From Planctomyces sp. SH-PL14 (lineage in GTDB: Bacteria; Planctomycetota; Planctomycetia; Planctomycetales; Planctomycetaceae), in NCBI RefSeq assembly GCF_001610835.1, contig NZ_CP011270.1:5660001-5724000 (forward strand): a DNA stretch of 64,000 nucleotides, written 5' to 3'. Below, piece by piece: positions 8,764 to 17,097 of the stretch. Within the stretch, counting starts at the first letter, position 1. The number at the start of each line of letters is the position of its first letter. Under the pieces are notes generated by a model, which saw only the letters and a program-made list of their open reading frames with translations, had not been told where the DNA came from and searched no databases. A program made the translations under genes and the position numbers.

Positions 8764-9285
8764 TCAGGTCGCGGGCGGCGAAGCCCCATCGAACAAGTCC
8801 AATGTCGACGAACTGACCCCAGCGGAGCCGGTGCCAGTCGGAGGCGTGGTCGGGGAGGGAGTGGCGGGAGCGAGACGGCTCATCAGGCTTTTCGCGAGCC
8901 GTCCCGCCACGGCGTTTCCCTCGGCGAGGACCAGTTGTTCGATGTCGTTGAGTTCGGAGGCGGCGGTGCTGAGGGCGAGGACGTCGGCGTAGGCGAGGGT
9001 GGCGAAGTCGACGGGCGGGCTGTCACTGGTGGTGCCGAGGCAGCCGCGGACGAGGACTTCGGTGAGGTCATCGATGGCGGAGACGAGGAAGCGGCCGAGC
9101 TGCTGGAGGGCGTCGTGGGAGGGGAGCTGGCCGGAGCGGACGAGGTCGAGGAGGGGCAGGAGTCGTTGGGCGTCCTGGGCGAGGAGGTCGATGAGGGCGT
9201 TTTTGATTTGTTTAGCGGCGCGCCAGGAGAGCGGACCGACGAGGATTTCGCGGCCGTCGGATAGTGGGATGGTTCTGGAGGGCAT
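8764..9285 (-). CDS. Phage tail assembly chaperone-like protein
   Basis: 173 residues. It starts MPSRTIPLSDGREILVGPLSW, a short beta hairpin followed by helices (AKQIKNALIDLLAQDAQRL), and ends in a Pro-Thr-Ser-rich tail. This layout matches tail assembly chaperone/core proteins of siphophages, which bind the tape measure during assembly. Assignment is from pattern and place in the tail gene run, not a clear motif. It is the first gene of the run; repeat L4 begins about 80 bases upstream. Confidence 0.6.
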   Translation of the reverse strand: MPSRTIPLSDGREILVGPLSWRAAKQIKNALIDLLAQDAQRLLPLLDLVRSGQLPSHDALQQLGRFLVSAIDDLTEVLVRGCLGTTSDSPPVDFATLAYADVLALSTAASELNDIEQLVLAEGNAVAGRLAKSLMSRLAPATPSPTTPPTGTGSAGVSSSTLDLFDGASPPAT

Positions 9286-9364
9286 GGAGGTCTCTGGTGA
9301 GAAAGGGAACGTGTCCGTTTATCGGCCAGAGGGAACGAGGGAGCGGCGCGCTCGAGTTTGGCGT

Positions 9365-9580
9365 CCCAAGAACCGGGTCCAGGGGCACCCTGGTGGGGGA
9401 TGCAAGGGGGCAACGCCCCTTTGCCCGCCGGAGGCCCGGTCGTCGAGAGATGTCTGAAGGAGATCGTGTCCAAGCGCGGACAACGTGCCGTATGCCCCCA
9501 CACGGAATCCGCAGGGTCGCAGGGCGGGCGACAAGTCCTCGACGCCGGTTCCACAAGGCGGTCTGGGCCTCATCGTGACG
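9365..9580 (+). repeat. Dispersed hairpin repeat L4 (first module)
   Basis: Reads CCAAGAACCGGGTCCAGGGG, a CCAGGGG/CCCTGG hairpin, GCAAGGGGGCAACGCCCCTTTGC and TGTCCAAGCGCGGACA on the plus strand. It separates the tail operon from the membrane-protein pair on its right. Confidence 0.8.
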
Positions 9581-9965
9581 CCTGGTCAATGGCGCGCCGA
9601 TGATCGAGCCGGGCGCGGCCTGCTGCCATCAAGAGCAGCGGGGCGGACATTCCCGCCAGGGCCATGAGCTGACCGCGTCCGACCTCAAAGTAGGCCGTCA
9701 TCGCGAAGAACTCATCGCTTCGATAGCAGTCGCACATCTTCCTCGCGAGATCGCCCGTACCGACGATTCCGGGATCGCTCAACATCGAGAGCAGGTCCGG
9801 TGCCACGGCCGCGGTCCCGCAGAGCGCCATCAGCGCGGCGGAGATCGGAACGGATAGCCTCAGCCGGGCACCGCATCCGCACAGCACAACGTATGCAAAC
9901 CCAATCAACAGCAGGGACTGGTCCAGGGAGTCCGGCTTGGGGTAGTACACGCCGAGGAGCGTCAT
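9570..9965 (-). CDS. Small multi-pass membrane protein, unknown function
   Basis: 131 residues from ATG 9965, with hydrophobic segments around LLLIGFAYVVLCGCGA, ISAALMALCGTAAVAP and LMALAGMSAPLLLMAA. Its start overlaps the stop of the preceding membrane gene (ATGA at 9962-9965), so the two are translationally coupled. The C-terminal residues lie at the edge of repeat L4. No family recognised. Confidence 0.6.
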   Translation of the reverse strand: MTLLGVYYPKPDSLDQSLLLIGFAYVVLCGCGARLRLSVPISAALMALCGTAAVAPDLLSMLSDPGIVGTGDLARKMCDCYRSDEFFAMTAYFEVGRGQLMALAGMSAPLLLMAAGRARLDHRRAIDQASR

Positions 9966-10309
9966 GTCCGGCTCGAGAACGAGGGCGGTCGCGAAGCCTC
10001 CAGCACTCCTCCGGCGGTCGTCCTGGGACCGAGTCCGCTCAGTCCGAAGAGTGGTTCCGCTGCTGGCTCCCGACCGGTTCCCAGCCACCGGTCGAGGACC
10101 TGAACGGGCCGGAAGACGAGCACGCAGGTCCGGTTCAAGAACCGGCAGCCGTCCGTGTCCCGCGGCGCGACATAATAGAACCCCGACGCCTGTACGCGGT
10201 CCGCCTCGGCGAACCCTCGGCGCGAGAGGACCAGGTATGCGGTGAGGTAGAAGCCGAAGGCAACGAACAACCACATCAGGCGTCGGTTTGTGCGACTTCG
10301 AAGTGGCAT
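9962..10309 (-). CDS. Small membrane protein, unknown function
   Basis: 115 residues from ATG 10309, basic N-terminus (MPLRSRTNRR), then one clear membrane helix (LMWLFVAFGFYLTAYLVLS), then a soluble tail with two cysteines. It is coupled by a four-base overlap to the multi-pass membrane gene downstream, suggesting a two-gene unit. Function unknown. The 200 bases upstream hold no supported gene. Confidence 0.6.
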   Translation of the reverse strand: MPLRSRTNRRLMWLFVAFGFYLTAYLVLSRRGFAEADRVQASGFYYVAPRDTDGCRFLNRTCVLVFRPVQVLDRWLGTGREPAAEPLFGLSGLGPRTTAGGVLEASRPPSFSSRT

Positions 10310-10512
10310 GGCCCCATGGTCTTGGGTCACAGGACGTCGCATTCCAGATCGAGGTTGGCGAGATTGAGTTCGGAGAGCGGGAGGCCGAAGACCTTCGCCT
10401 GCTGGGTCATCCGACTCAGCACTTCGTACTACGCCATTCGGCGGCCAGCCTCGAACGCCAAATCGGCGGAATCACCCGCCGGGAGTCGGTTGTCGTTCCG
10501 GAACGCGAGCCA

Positions 10513-10812
10513 TCATTCCTGAACGAGTTCCGCCGTCCCGGTGGCGACGTCGACGTCGATCGAACCCGGGCCATCCAGTAGAGCGCCGTCGTCGCGGAAC
10601 CATCGAACCCCGACGATCCATCGCTGCGGAACTTTTCGTCCGTGATCCTGCGGGTCAAGAGGATGGGGCTTCGCTCCACCGCATTCCCAACTCCAGCCGC
10701 GAGTGTCGAGTTGAGACAGGTGCTGCCGTGCCAACTCGACAGCTCGTCGTTCGGCTTCGGCCCTGGAAAGGCGAAACGTGGCGATGCTCGACTTCCCGAC
10801 GCTCCGCCTCAC
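10513..10812 (-). CDS. Small soluble hypothetical protein
   Basis: 99 residues using the GTG at 10812, chosen because it overlaps the stop of the upstream lipoprotein gene by four bases (GTGA). It is helical at first (SRAEAERRAVELARQHL) and then beta-like (QRWIVGVRWFRDDGALLDGPGSIDVDV). There is no export signal. It is likely co-translated with the lipoprotein; function unknown. Confidence 0.55.
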   Translation of the reverse strand: MRRSVGKSSIATFRLSRAEAERRAVELARQHLSQLDTRGWSWECGGAKPHPLDPQDHGRKVPQRWIVGVRWFRDDGALLDGPGSIDVDVATGTAELVQE

Positions 10813-11174
10813 GGGCCCATGTAGTAGACGTTCCGCTGGACGTCCGCGACTTTGTGATCGGGGGTCAGGATCACAGCAAACGAGTGATCCGACGTGACCC
10901 ACCCGCTGACATCCCTTCGCGTGAACAGCAGGTAGTTGATGTTCTGCAGTTCGCGCTCCGTGGTCGAGCCGTCGTCCCGGTGATGGAGACACTTGAAGTT
11001 GCCGAGCTCGACCAGCTCACGATAGTGGAATCCCTCATGGACGAGGATCGCCGTCGCCTGCTCCGAGTCCATTCCCGGCTGGACCTGCCCGACAATCTCG
11101 GTGGGGTTCGTGGGTGGTGCGGCGCAGCCAGGAAGGAGGGCGGCGATCGCGACCAGGCATCGTGCCCGGGACAT
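10809..11174 (-). CDS. Lipoprotein, unknown function
   Basis: 121 residues from ATG 11174. The N-terminus MSRARCLVAIAALLPGC is a lipoprotein signal with a plausible lipobox ending at Cys17. The mature domain (IVGQVQPGMDSEQATAILVHEGF...) resembles short SmpA/BamE-like folds ('V..GM...A..IL...G'), but this is only a pattern match. A four-base overlap joins it to the next gene. Confidence 0.65.
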   Translation of the reverse strand: MSRARCLVAIAALLPGCAAPPTNPTEIVGQVQPGMDSEQATAILVHEGFHYRELVELGNFKCLHHRDDGSTTERELQNINYLLFTRRDVSGWVTSDHSFAVILTPDHKVADVQRNVYYMGP

Positions 11175-11234
11175 GCTGGCCTCCTTCGGCAGCGTGATGG
11201 AAAGCGAGGAAGACACCAACGTACGACGGACGGT

Positions 11235-11423
11235 TCAGCTCTGCGGATCGAACGGCTGTCCGTCGAGGTAGCCAAAGCCGTCGGTGGGGCTGAAGACGGG
11301 TTCGCCGGTGCCCCAGTTGAACGGGTCGAAGTCCATGCCGGGACCGCCGTGTTCGCCGTCGATTGTGCAGCCTGTTGCGAGAGCCGTACTCGCGACGCAG
11401 AGGAAGAGGACGAGAGCTTTCAT
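11235..11423 (-). CDS. Very short lipoprotein
   Basis: 62 residues from ATG 11423. The signal MKALVLFLCVASTALATGC ends in a lipobox cysteine. The remaining 43 residues are Gly-, Pro- and Asp-rich (DFDPFNWGTGEPVFSP) and probably unstructured. It precedes no obvious partner. Small proteins of this type are common beside planctomycete envelope genes; function unknown. Confidence 0.6.
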   Translation of the reverse strand: MKALVLFLCVASTALATGCTIDGEHGGPGMDFDPFNWGTGEPVFSPTDGFGYLDGQPFDPQS

Positions 11424-11581
11424 GGGGGACCTGCCCAAGGACACAGCGCGCGGCTCGCTATAGACCAGATCCACGCGCCGCCGCCATCGCATCCCACTTC
11501 GCGGCGCCCAGGCTGGCAGGAAATGCCGGACGTTCGGCTCGTCGCATGGTCTGTCCGTGCGGTCGCGGGATCCGCCGCCGC

Positions 11582-12589
11582 TCAGATCTCCGCGGTGTCG
11601 ATCCACCAGTCGGCGTTGTCCGGGACCTGGTATCCGTAGACGCGGGCGGGGGCTTCGATGCAGTCCACTTGTTCCAGATGTGGACGGAGCTCGGCGAGGC
11701 AGTCCTCGGGGATCGCGGCGAAGACGGCGGGGTAGCCTTGCTCCGCCATCCGGATGGCGACGCTCTCCAGGAACCGGGCTCCTTCCGCGCCGCGGCCCGG
11801 TTGCCACCAGAACCGCGAGAGATGGGCCGAGACCAGTTCGTCGCTGTCGCCGACGAGCAGCCGCTTCCCGAGGAGGGTGTCCTCCACTACGCCGCCGGCC
11901 GATCTGGTTTCGTTGCACCAGCGGAGCGGGGCCAGCCGCGACCGGAGCGATGAGCCGCTCTTGAGTGCGTCGCGTGGGAAGATCGCAACGCCGGGAGGAG
12001 ACATCGAGACTGCCTGTTGACGGAGGGCCGTGAACTCGTGTTCGTCGACCGATCGCAGGTCCGCGGAAGAAAGACCGCCGGCCCTGGGCGTCAGTCGCAG
12101 AACGACGATCCGGCCCACCTGTTCGAAGGGGGGGACGCCGAGCCGGCCGGTGTATTCGACCGGGAGCCGTCCCGTTCCCTCCATGACGACGGCGTAGCAG
12201 GCGTGCGTCCCGGAGGCCCGGACGATCTGGCCCGCCTGTCGAAAGAGCGCGGCGAGGACCACGCCGCCGCGGGACTCGGGCGAGACCTTCAGGTCGCACA
12301 GGTAGTGCACCGGCCGGTCGGCGGGCTGGTCCGGGGCAGGAGAGGTCGTGCCCCCTTCGGCCAGCAGTCGCCGCGTCACAATCGCGAGCGTTCCCAGGAC
12401 CGCGCCGTGCTGAGTCGCCACGAGGACCCGCGCGTCCCCCATCGCCTGGAAGAACGGGAGGTAGTCCCGCCCGTGCGAGATGCGGAACGTTCGCCCCGGA
12501 CCGAGGGGGTACACGAACTGCCGCTCGAACCGGTCGAGGGCCTCGGCCAGATCCGCGGCGGGCGGGGCAGTGAGCGTGAGAATCGTCAC
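11582..12589 (-). CDS. GNAT-like acyltransferase
   Basis: 335 residues from GTG 12589, which overlaps the stop of the BtaA-like gene by four bases. The N-terminal half carries a GNAT-type pattern: FRISHGRDYLPFFQAMGDARVLVATQ, then LAIVTRRLL, then LCDLKVSPESRGGVVLAALF. The last matches the acetyl-CoA-binding motif A region (V.P..RG). The C-terminal half may be a second, degenerate GNAT fold. It is last in the lipid-related minus-strand cluster, so it may acylate the product of the upstream enzymes; that is inference. Confidence 0.65.
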   Translation of the reverse strand: MTILTLTAPPAADLAEALDRFERQFVYPLGPGRTFRISHGRDYLPFFQAMGDARVLVATQHGAVLGTLAIVTRRLLAEGGTTSPAPDQPADRPVHYLCDLKVSPESRGGVVLAALFRQAGQIVRASGTHACYAVVMEGTGRLPVEYTGRLGVPPFEQVGRIVVLRLTPRAGGLSSADLRSVDEHEFTALRQQAVSMSPPGVAIFPRDALKSGSSLRSRLAPLRWCNETRSAGGVVEDTLLGKRLLVGDSDELVSAHLSRFWWQPGRGAEGARFLESVAIRMAEQGYPAVFAAIPEDCLAELRPHLEQVDCIEAPARVYGYQVPDNADWWIDTAEI

Positions 12590-13713
12590 ACCGCTCTCCC
12601 GACATGGATCGAGGGATAGAAGAAGCTCCGGTCCCGCAGCTCCATCGCCTGGCCCCATTCCCGGTCCCAGGCGATCCCGCACTCGAGCGACGTCGGGTCG
12701 AGCGTCGAGTTGAGCTGGCGGAGGAGCACCATCCCGCCGGGCCGCAGCGCCCGGCGGACGCTGCAGAGAGTCGCCTCGGCCTCCGCGGGACGGAGCCAGT
12801 CGAGGATGTTCGAGAGGTGCACAAAGTCCGCCGAACCCGCCGGCCGGTCTTCGAGGACATCGCGCATCCGGCCGCGGTGCCAGACGGGGGTGACGAGCCG
12901 TTCGTCCGGCCAGCCGGGGAGGAACCAGTCATACGGCTGCCCCGGCGGAAAGTCGCCGGCGAAGATCTGCCACAGGAACGGGTTCCCGGCGGCGGGGAAC
13001 CGGGCGAGGGCGACCCGCGTCCTCTCCGCAAAGTGCCGCGCGAACGGCTGCCGCGGGTTCTGCGTCGCCTCGGTCCCGAACAGGGCGACGAGGTTCGGCA
13101 GCGACATGACCTCGTCGAAGGCCGCGTCCAGCGCTGCCCCGAGTGTCGTGCCAGGCGCCGCCATGCGGGAGGCTGCGGCCGTGTCGGTCGAGTTCAGAAG
13201 CTGATGGAGTTCCATCGCGACGGGAGACACTGTCAGACGGAGGTGGGCGAACGTCTTTTCGTAACGCCCGGCATAGTCCGGGCCAGTCGCCGCGACGAGT
13301 TTCGGCGGGCCGAATGTTTCAACGGGCAGATCGAACGCTCTCAGCGATTCTTCGATGCGGACAAGCCGCTCGTCGAGATCCATCGGCGTGTGACCGAGGA
13401 TCGCCTGGGCCTCGGACGGGTTCGACTGCGCGAGATGGAATTTGAGTCGCGTGAGCGCGAGCTGCGCCGGGTTCGTGTCGACGAGGTGCAGCTCGCCGAG
13501 CGGCAGCCGCGCCAGTTCGACCGCGGTCTCGCCCCCCGACGCGATCATGACGACCGTCGAGCCCCGCGGCAGCCGGGCGAGGACTTCGACATCGAGCCGG
13601 GGATCTTCCCGGACCTGCGCGAACGCCAGCGGCAGGCGCGCGGCCTGGATGGCCCACCCGTCGGGAGCGGCTTGCGTTCCGGAGGCCATCGAGGAAGGAA
13701 CGTCACGCGGCAT
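12586..13713 (-). CDS. BtaA-like DUF3419 protein (S-adenosylmethionine:diacylglycerol 3-amino-3-carboxypropyl transferase family)
   Basis: 375 residues from ATG 13713, overlapping the upstream gene by 11 bases. An AdoMet-binding-like loop (VVMIASGGETAVEL, about residues 53-66) is followed by HLVDTNPAQLALTRLK, as in the DUF3419 family. In BtaA this family moves the aminocarboxypropyl group of AdoMet onto diacylglycerol, the first step of betaine lipid synthesis. The C-terminal third has a second methyltransferase-like pattern (DFVHLSNILDWL). No BtaB N-methyltransferase is seen nearby, so the end product may not be a betaine lipid. Family likely, substrate uncertain. Confidence 0.75.
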   Translation of the reverse strand: MPRDVPSSMASGTQAAPDGWAIQAARLPLAFAQVREDPRLDVEVLARLPRGSTVVMIASGGETAVELARLPLGELHLVDTNPAQLALTRLKFHLAQSNPSEAQAILGHTPMDLDERLVRIEESLRAFDLPVETFGPPKLVAATGPDYAGRYEKTFAHLRLTVSPVAMELHQLLNSTDTAAASRMAAPGTTLGAALDAAFDEVMSLPNLVALFGTEATQNPRQPFARHFAERTRVALARFPAAGNPFLWQIFAGDFPPGQPYDWFLPGWPDERLVTPVWHRGRMRDVLEDRPAGSADFVHLSNILDWLRPAEAEATLCSVRRALRPGGMVLLRQLNSTLDPTSLECGIAWDREWGQAMELRDRSFFYPSIHVGRAV

Positions 13714-14554
13714 CGTCGGACTCCTTCGGAAGGGGCAGCCACAGCGCGGGGCCCAGCAGGAGGGCACCCGCCAGGAGGTCGACGGCAAAGTGGAGCCGCA
13801 GCGGCAGCGTGGCGAACATGAGCCCCAGCCCCGGCAGGAGCATGATCCGGAACCGCGTCCGGCACCAGCGCCAGTCGCACGCCAGGAGCGCGGCGGTCAC
13901 CAGGACGTGCAGGCTCGGGAAGGCGTCGTACCGCGAGGCGAGCCGGGCCACGATCTCCGTGTTCAGCCGCGTCAGCGCTCCCCCGTGCAGCGGCGACGCG
14001 AACAGCTCGGGGAACGCGACCTCCGGCCCCCGCGCCGGAAACAGGAAGTAACCGGCCAGCCCGATCGCGAACACCGAAAAGACGACGCGTCCGTACCGCC
14101 GCCGCCAGCGACCGGAGCGGAGCAGGGCGTCGATCAGCGCGACATGCAGGTAAACGTGGTAGCCGAGATACAGCCCGCTCCACAGGTCGTTCATCATCGG
14201 CGAAAAGAATCCGCTCAGAGCGACGCTCGGCGTCTCACCGAACCACAGCCGGTCGAGCCGGAGAAGCGTCCCTTCGTGGCTGGGGAGCCGCAGCGCGTCG
14301 ACCAGGGACGTCGATCCGCCATACAGCCCGAAGACGGTGACGTAGTGAACGAGCATCCGCCCCCGCCCCTCGGGCCGCGTGAGCCGGATTGCGATGAGGT
14401 AGACGAGCGTCGCCACTGTCGTGCCGATCGCGATCTCCATCGACGCCCCTCGTAGCCACAGCGCGACCGCGATGCTTCCGGCCAGGATTCCCAGGAGCGA
14501 GGAAGGGAGGTCGAAACGACTCTTCACAGGAACAACGTCCGTTGTGGTGTGCAC
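13703..14554 (-). CDS. PAP2-superfamily membrane phosphatase/phosphotransferase
   Basis: About 283 residues using GTG 14554, which has AGGGA five bases upstream; GTG 14527 is an alternative. Several membrane helices are visible. The PAP2 signature is present as 'SRYDAFPSLHVLVTAALL' and 'LRLHFAVDLLAGALLL', supplying the Ser-His and His-Asp motifs. The spacing resembles the inositolphosphotransferase-type (Aur1/Ipt1-like) PAP2 group. It probably acts on a lipid phosphate or headgroup at the membrane. It overlaps the BtaA-like gene, so the two belong together. Repeat L5 lies immediately upstream and separates it from the desaturase. Confidence 0.8.
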   Translation of the reverse strand: MHTTTDVVPVKSRFDLPSSLLGILAGSIAVALWLRGASMEIAIGTTVATLVYLIAIRLTRPEGRGRMLVHYVTVFGLYGGSTSLVDALRLPSHEGTLLRLDRLWFGETPSVALSGFFSPMMNDLWSGLYLGYHVYLHVALIDALLRSGRWRRRYGRVVFSVFAIGLAGYFLFPARGPEVAFPELFASPLHGGALTRLNTEIVARLASRYDAFPSLHVLVTAALLACDWRWCRTRFRIMLLPGLGLMFATLPLRLHFAVDLLAGALLLGPALWLPLPKESDDAA

Positions 14555-14565
14555 AGTTCCCTGAA

Positions 14566-14672
14566 CGAAAAATGCCTCCGGCGGCAAGGGGGTGAGACCC
14601 CCTTGACCCCAGTAGCCGTGGAACGTTGGGTTTGAACTATGGGAGTCGTGCCGGCGGGCGCGCTGACCTTCG
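14566..14672 (+). repeat. Dispersed hairpin repeat L5 (second module only)
   Basis: Contains CCTCCGGCGGCAAGGGGGTGAGACCCCCTTG in two arms, then GTGGAACGTTGGGTTTGA and GTGCCGGCGGGCGCG. The stop codon and the last ten or so residues of the desaturase lie inside it. Confidence 0.8.
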
Positions 14673-15653
14673 GCCCCACGGGCTGCGGGCAATACTCCCT
14701 TTGATGAACTCCACCACGAACGCCGTGTACGACGGAATGTACGGAGCCCCCCTTCGCTCCAGCTCCGGCTTCAACCACGCATGCACCTCCGGCAGCCGAT
14801 GCCACGGCACCCCCGGATACAGGTGATGCTCCAGATGAAAATTCTCGTTGCACATGAAGTAGCGGACAACCGGCCCCGTCAGGATCGACCGCGTCCCCCG
14901 GACCTCATCGCTCGCCTCCTCCAGCAACGTGTGCTGACTCATCCCCCGGATATTCACGAGCGTATTGATCACCAGCATCGGCACCAGCCATCCCCACACC
15001 AGCCACATCCGCGGCACAGGACTCCACCAGATCGCCGCCGCCAGCACGCCCAGAGCCACAACCTCCGCCACGATCCCGACCCGCTGCGCCCTCGAGCCGT
15101 GCCGAAACCCCAGAATCGGAATCGCCACGATGTAGACCGGATACCCGATCAGCAGCCGCAGCCAGTTCATCAGGAACACCATCCACGACCAGCGGGTGTA
15201 GTTCTCATAGTGATCGGGGTCCCCGTCTTCCCCCAAATGCCGGTGATGCCGCAGGTGTAGCACCCGGTACGCCGACCCGTTCTGCAGCACGGGCAGCGCA
15301 CACGCCGCCCCGAGCACATCGTTGAGCACGCGATTGCGGCAGAGCGTCCCGTGCACCGCCTCGTGCGTGAACAGACTGATCCCATGCAGCGCCGCGGCCG
15401 ACAGCAGGCAGAGGGGCGCCAGCAGGAACCATCCGAACGGCCCCGGCAGCCGCTCCGCCAGCACGATCGCCAGCGCCGCACTCGCGACATAGATCGCCAG
15501 GAACTCCACGAGCCGCCGGAGATGTCGTGCCGTGTGCGGCTCGTGGCACGCCTCCAGGAACTCCGGAGGGATCGTCGGCGCGGACCGACCGGGCGGTCGG
15601 GTCGGCGGCTCCCGGGTGATCGCCGGAAGAGGGAGAGGGGCGGGCGCGGTCAT
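14637..15653 (-). CDS. Fatty acid desaturase
   Basis: 338 residues with four or more membrane helices and the three histidine boxes of membrane-bound di-iron desaturases: HEAVH (97-101), HLRHHRH (133-139) and HLEHH (273-277). These enzymes introduce a double bond or hydroxyl into an acyl chain, or act on related lipids such as sphingoid bases. The start ATG overlaps the stop of the haem-oxygenase-like gene by four bases. The C-terminal tail SARPPARLP is encoded by repeat L5, so the original end of the protein has been replaced or extended by the insertion. Confidence 0.9.
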   Translation of the reverse strand: MTAPAPLPLPAITREPPTRPPGRSAPTIPPEFLEACHEPHTARHLRRLVEFLAIYVASAALAIVLAERLPGPFGWFLLAPLCLLSAAALHGISLFTHEAVHGTLCRNRVLNDVLGAACALPVLQNGSAYRVLHLRHHRHLGEDGDPDHYENYTRWSWMVFLMNWLRLLIGYPVYIVAIPILGFRHGSRAQRVGIVAEVVALGVLAAAIWWSPVPRMWLVWGWLVPMLVINTLVNIRGMSQHTLLEEASDEVRGTRSILTGPVVRYFMCNENFHLEHHLYPGVPWHRLPEVHAWLKPELERRGAPYIPSYTAFVVEFIKGSIARSPWGRRSARPPARLP

Positions 15654-16411
15654 GGGGCCCTCCGGGTATCCCGCTCGAGGTCCGCGTACAGCCGGTCGAA
15701 GAGGTGCAGTCCCAGCCGCAGGCCGCTGAGGACATTCTCCCGGCCGGGGCCGCCGGCGTTCCAGGCCTCAGAGACGGCGTCAAAGAACTCCGCGGCGTGG
15801 CGGCGGTCGATCTCCGCGTGGAGCGTGTAGTGGACCAGATCGTTCGGCGCGACCCATTCCCGCTCGACGACGGTCCGGCCGATCTCGGCGGAGATCTCGG
15901 CGAAGGCGTACTCGATGATTCCCAGGCAGGCGAAGGCCAGCTCGACCGGTTCGGCCGCGCAGGCTCCGAACAGTCCCAGGTTGAACGCGCGGACCGCGGA
16001 ACCCTCGGGGATCTCGCGGACCCGCTGCGGCGTCACGTCGAGCGAGTTCAGGAAGGCCAGAAAGGTCCGGTCGTGGGCGCGGAGCGGATCGAACAGGGGA
16101 GTGCCGGCGGGGAGGCGGCTGGGAGTTTCGTCGGCGTCGGCTCCGTGTTCTTCCGCGAGGTTGTGGATCAGCGGCATCCGGCGGCCGGAGTCGGGGAGCC
16201 GGGCCATGAGGGCGGCCATCGGGCGGGGGAAGAAGCGGACCGCGTGAAAGAACTGGATCTGCGTCTGGAGGAAGGCCTCGCGGGACATCGCCCCGGAGGC
16301 GAGGGCGGAGAAGTAGGTGTTGCGGAGGATGGGGGCCTCGGCGATGAGGCGGTCGGCGGAGCGGACGGGGTCGATCCCCGCCGGGGTCTCGATGAAGGCC
16401 AGCATCGGCAT
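15650..16411 (-). CDS. Haem-oxygenase-like/PqqC-TenA-fold protein, possible di-iron oxidase
   Basis: 253 residues from ATG 16411 (ATG 16405 also possible). It is all-helical with conserved-looking metal-type residues: QIQFFHAVRFF, HNLAEEHG, and HYTLHAEIDRRHAAEFF near the C-terminus. This E/H...E-H...D-x-x-H arrangement is that of haem-oxygenase-like di-iron oxidases and iron-containing redox enzymes, which oxidise small amines, acids or lipids. It is the first gene of the lipid-type cluster and overlaps the desaturase by four bases, which supports a linked oxidative role. The exact substrate is unknown. Confidence 0.7.
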   Translation of the reverse strand: MPMLAFIETPAGIDPVRSADRLIAEAPILRNTYFSALASGAMSREAFLQTQIQFFHAVRFFPRPMAALMARLPDSGRRMPLIHNLAEEHGADADETPSRLPAGTPLFDPLRAHDRTFLAFLNSLDVTPQRVREIPEGSAVRAFNLGLFGACAAEPVELAFACLGIIEYAFAEISAEIGRTVVEREWVAPNDLVHYTLHAEIDRRHAAEFFDAVSEAWNAGGPGRENVLSGLRLGLHLFDRLYADLERDTRRAP

Positions 16412-16677
16412 ACCCGTAGAGAGAGGAGGGGCGGGAAACCGTGAGACAGCAGGGGCTGCAGTCCCACATACGGAGTGAGACGAAGCGGCGCGGTCGATAT
16501 CACGCAAGATTCCGGGGAATTCCCGAAGAATTGTCAGGAAGCCCCGGTTGCGGTCCGCGGATAGTGTTGAGGGGCGGCGGGGTGATAGGATTCCGCTGGA
16601 GCCATCACATTGCTTTTTCCATCCCGGGCCGCGCCAACCGGGAGGGCTGCCAGACATTGCCTGCGAGAGGAGCGGTC
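16412..16677. promoter_or_regulatory. Divergent intergenic region
   Basis: 266 bases between the minus-strand lipid-type cluster and the plus-strand small membrane gene. It must hold promoters for both, but I cannot assign -35/-10 boxes with confidence. No repeat copy is present. Confidence 0.4.
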
Positions 16678-17091
16678 ATGAACCTGCCGGTCAGTCCGTG
16701 TTCGATTGCGTTTGAGCGGTATCAGAATCTGGCCCGTTGGCGGAACCTGTGGACGATTCTGTTGTTTGTGTTCGGGGCGACGGTGATTGTGTTCCTGGTG
16801 GGGACGATCTTTCTGTTCATCCGTCAGGACTGGGTGGTGGGTGTGGTGTCGACGCTGGGGACGATTGTGAACGGGTTTGGTGTGAGCTGGGTGGTAGCGC
16901 GGAGGAATGAGGCGGTGGTGGAGGAGTCAGCGGCGTATGAGGATGTGAAGGTCGTGTGCGGGAGTGGAGGGGGTGGGGGTCCTGGTCTGGAGATGGCGGG
17001 AGGTCCGCGTGAGGGGAGTCCGGAGCGGCCGACGATTCTGCATGATCTGGAGGCCGTGCGTCGCAGTCATCGAGTGTTCGGCAGGTTCTAA
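16678..17091 (+). CDS. Small two-helix membrane protein, unknown function
   Basis: 137 residues with an N-terminal soluble stretch (IAFERYQNLARWRNLW), a strong membrane helix (TILLFVFGATVIVFLVGTIF), a second hydrophobic segment (VGVVSTLGTIVNGFGVSWVV) and a Gly-rich cytoplasmic tail. The start is ATG 16678 with GAGAGGAG upstream. No family can be named. It points toward the tail-tube block, and its TAA is followed at once by repeat L6. Codon use looks more G-rich than its neighbours. Confidence 0.65.
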   Translation: MNLPVSPCSIAFERYQNLARWRNLWTILLFVFGATVIVFLVGTIFLFIRQDWVVGVVSTLGTIVNGFGVSWVVARRNEAVVEESAAYEDVKVVCGSGGGGGPGLEMAGGPREGSPERPTILHDLEAVRRSHRVFGRF

Positions 17092-17097
17092 GGGGGC

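Noticed and set aside
16678-17091. TRADD-N-type conflict-system membrane domain
   Set aside because: Two helices with short loops look vaguely alike, but no specific conserved residues could be matched; named only as an unknown membrane protein.
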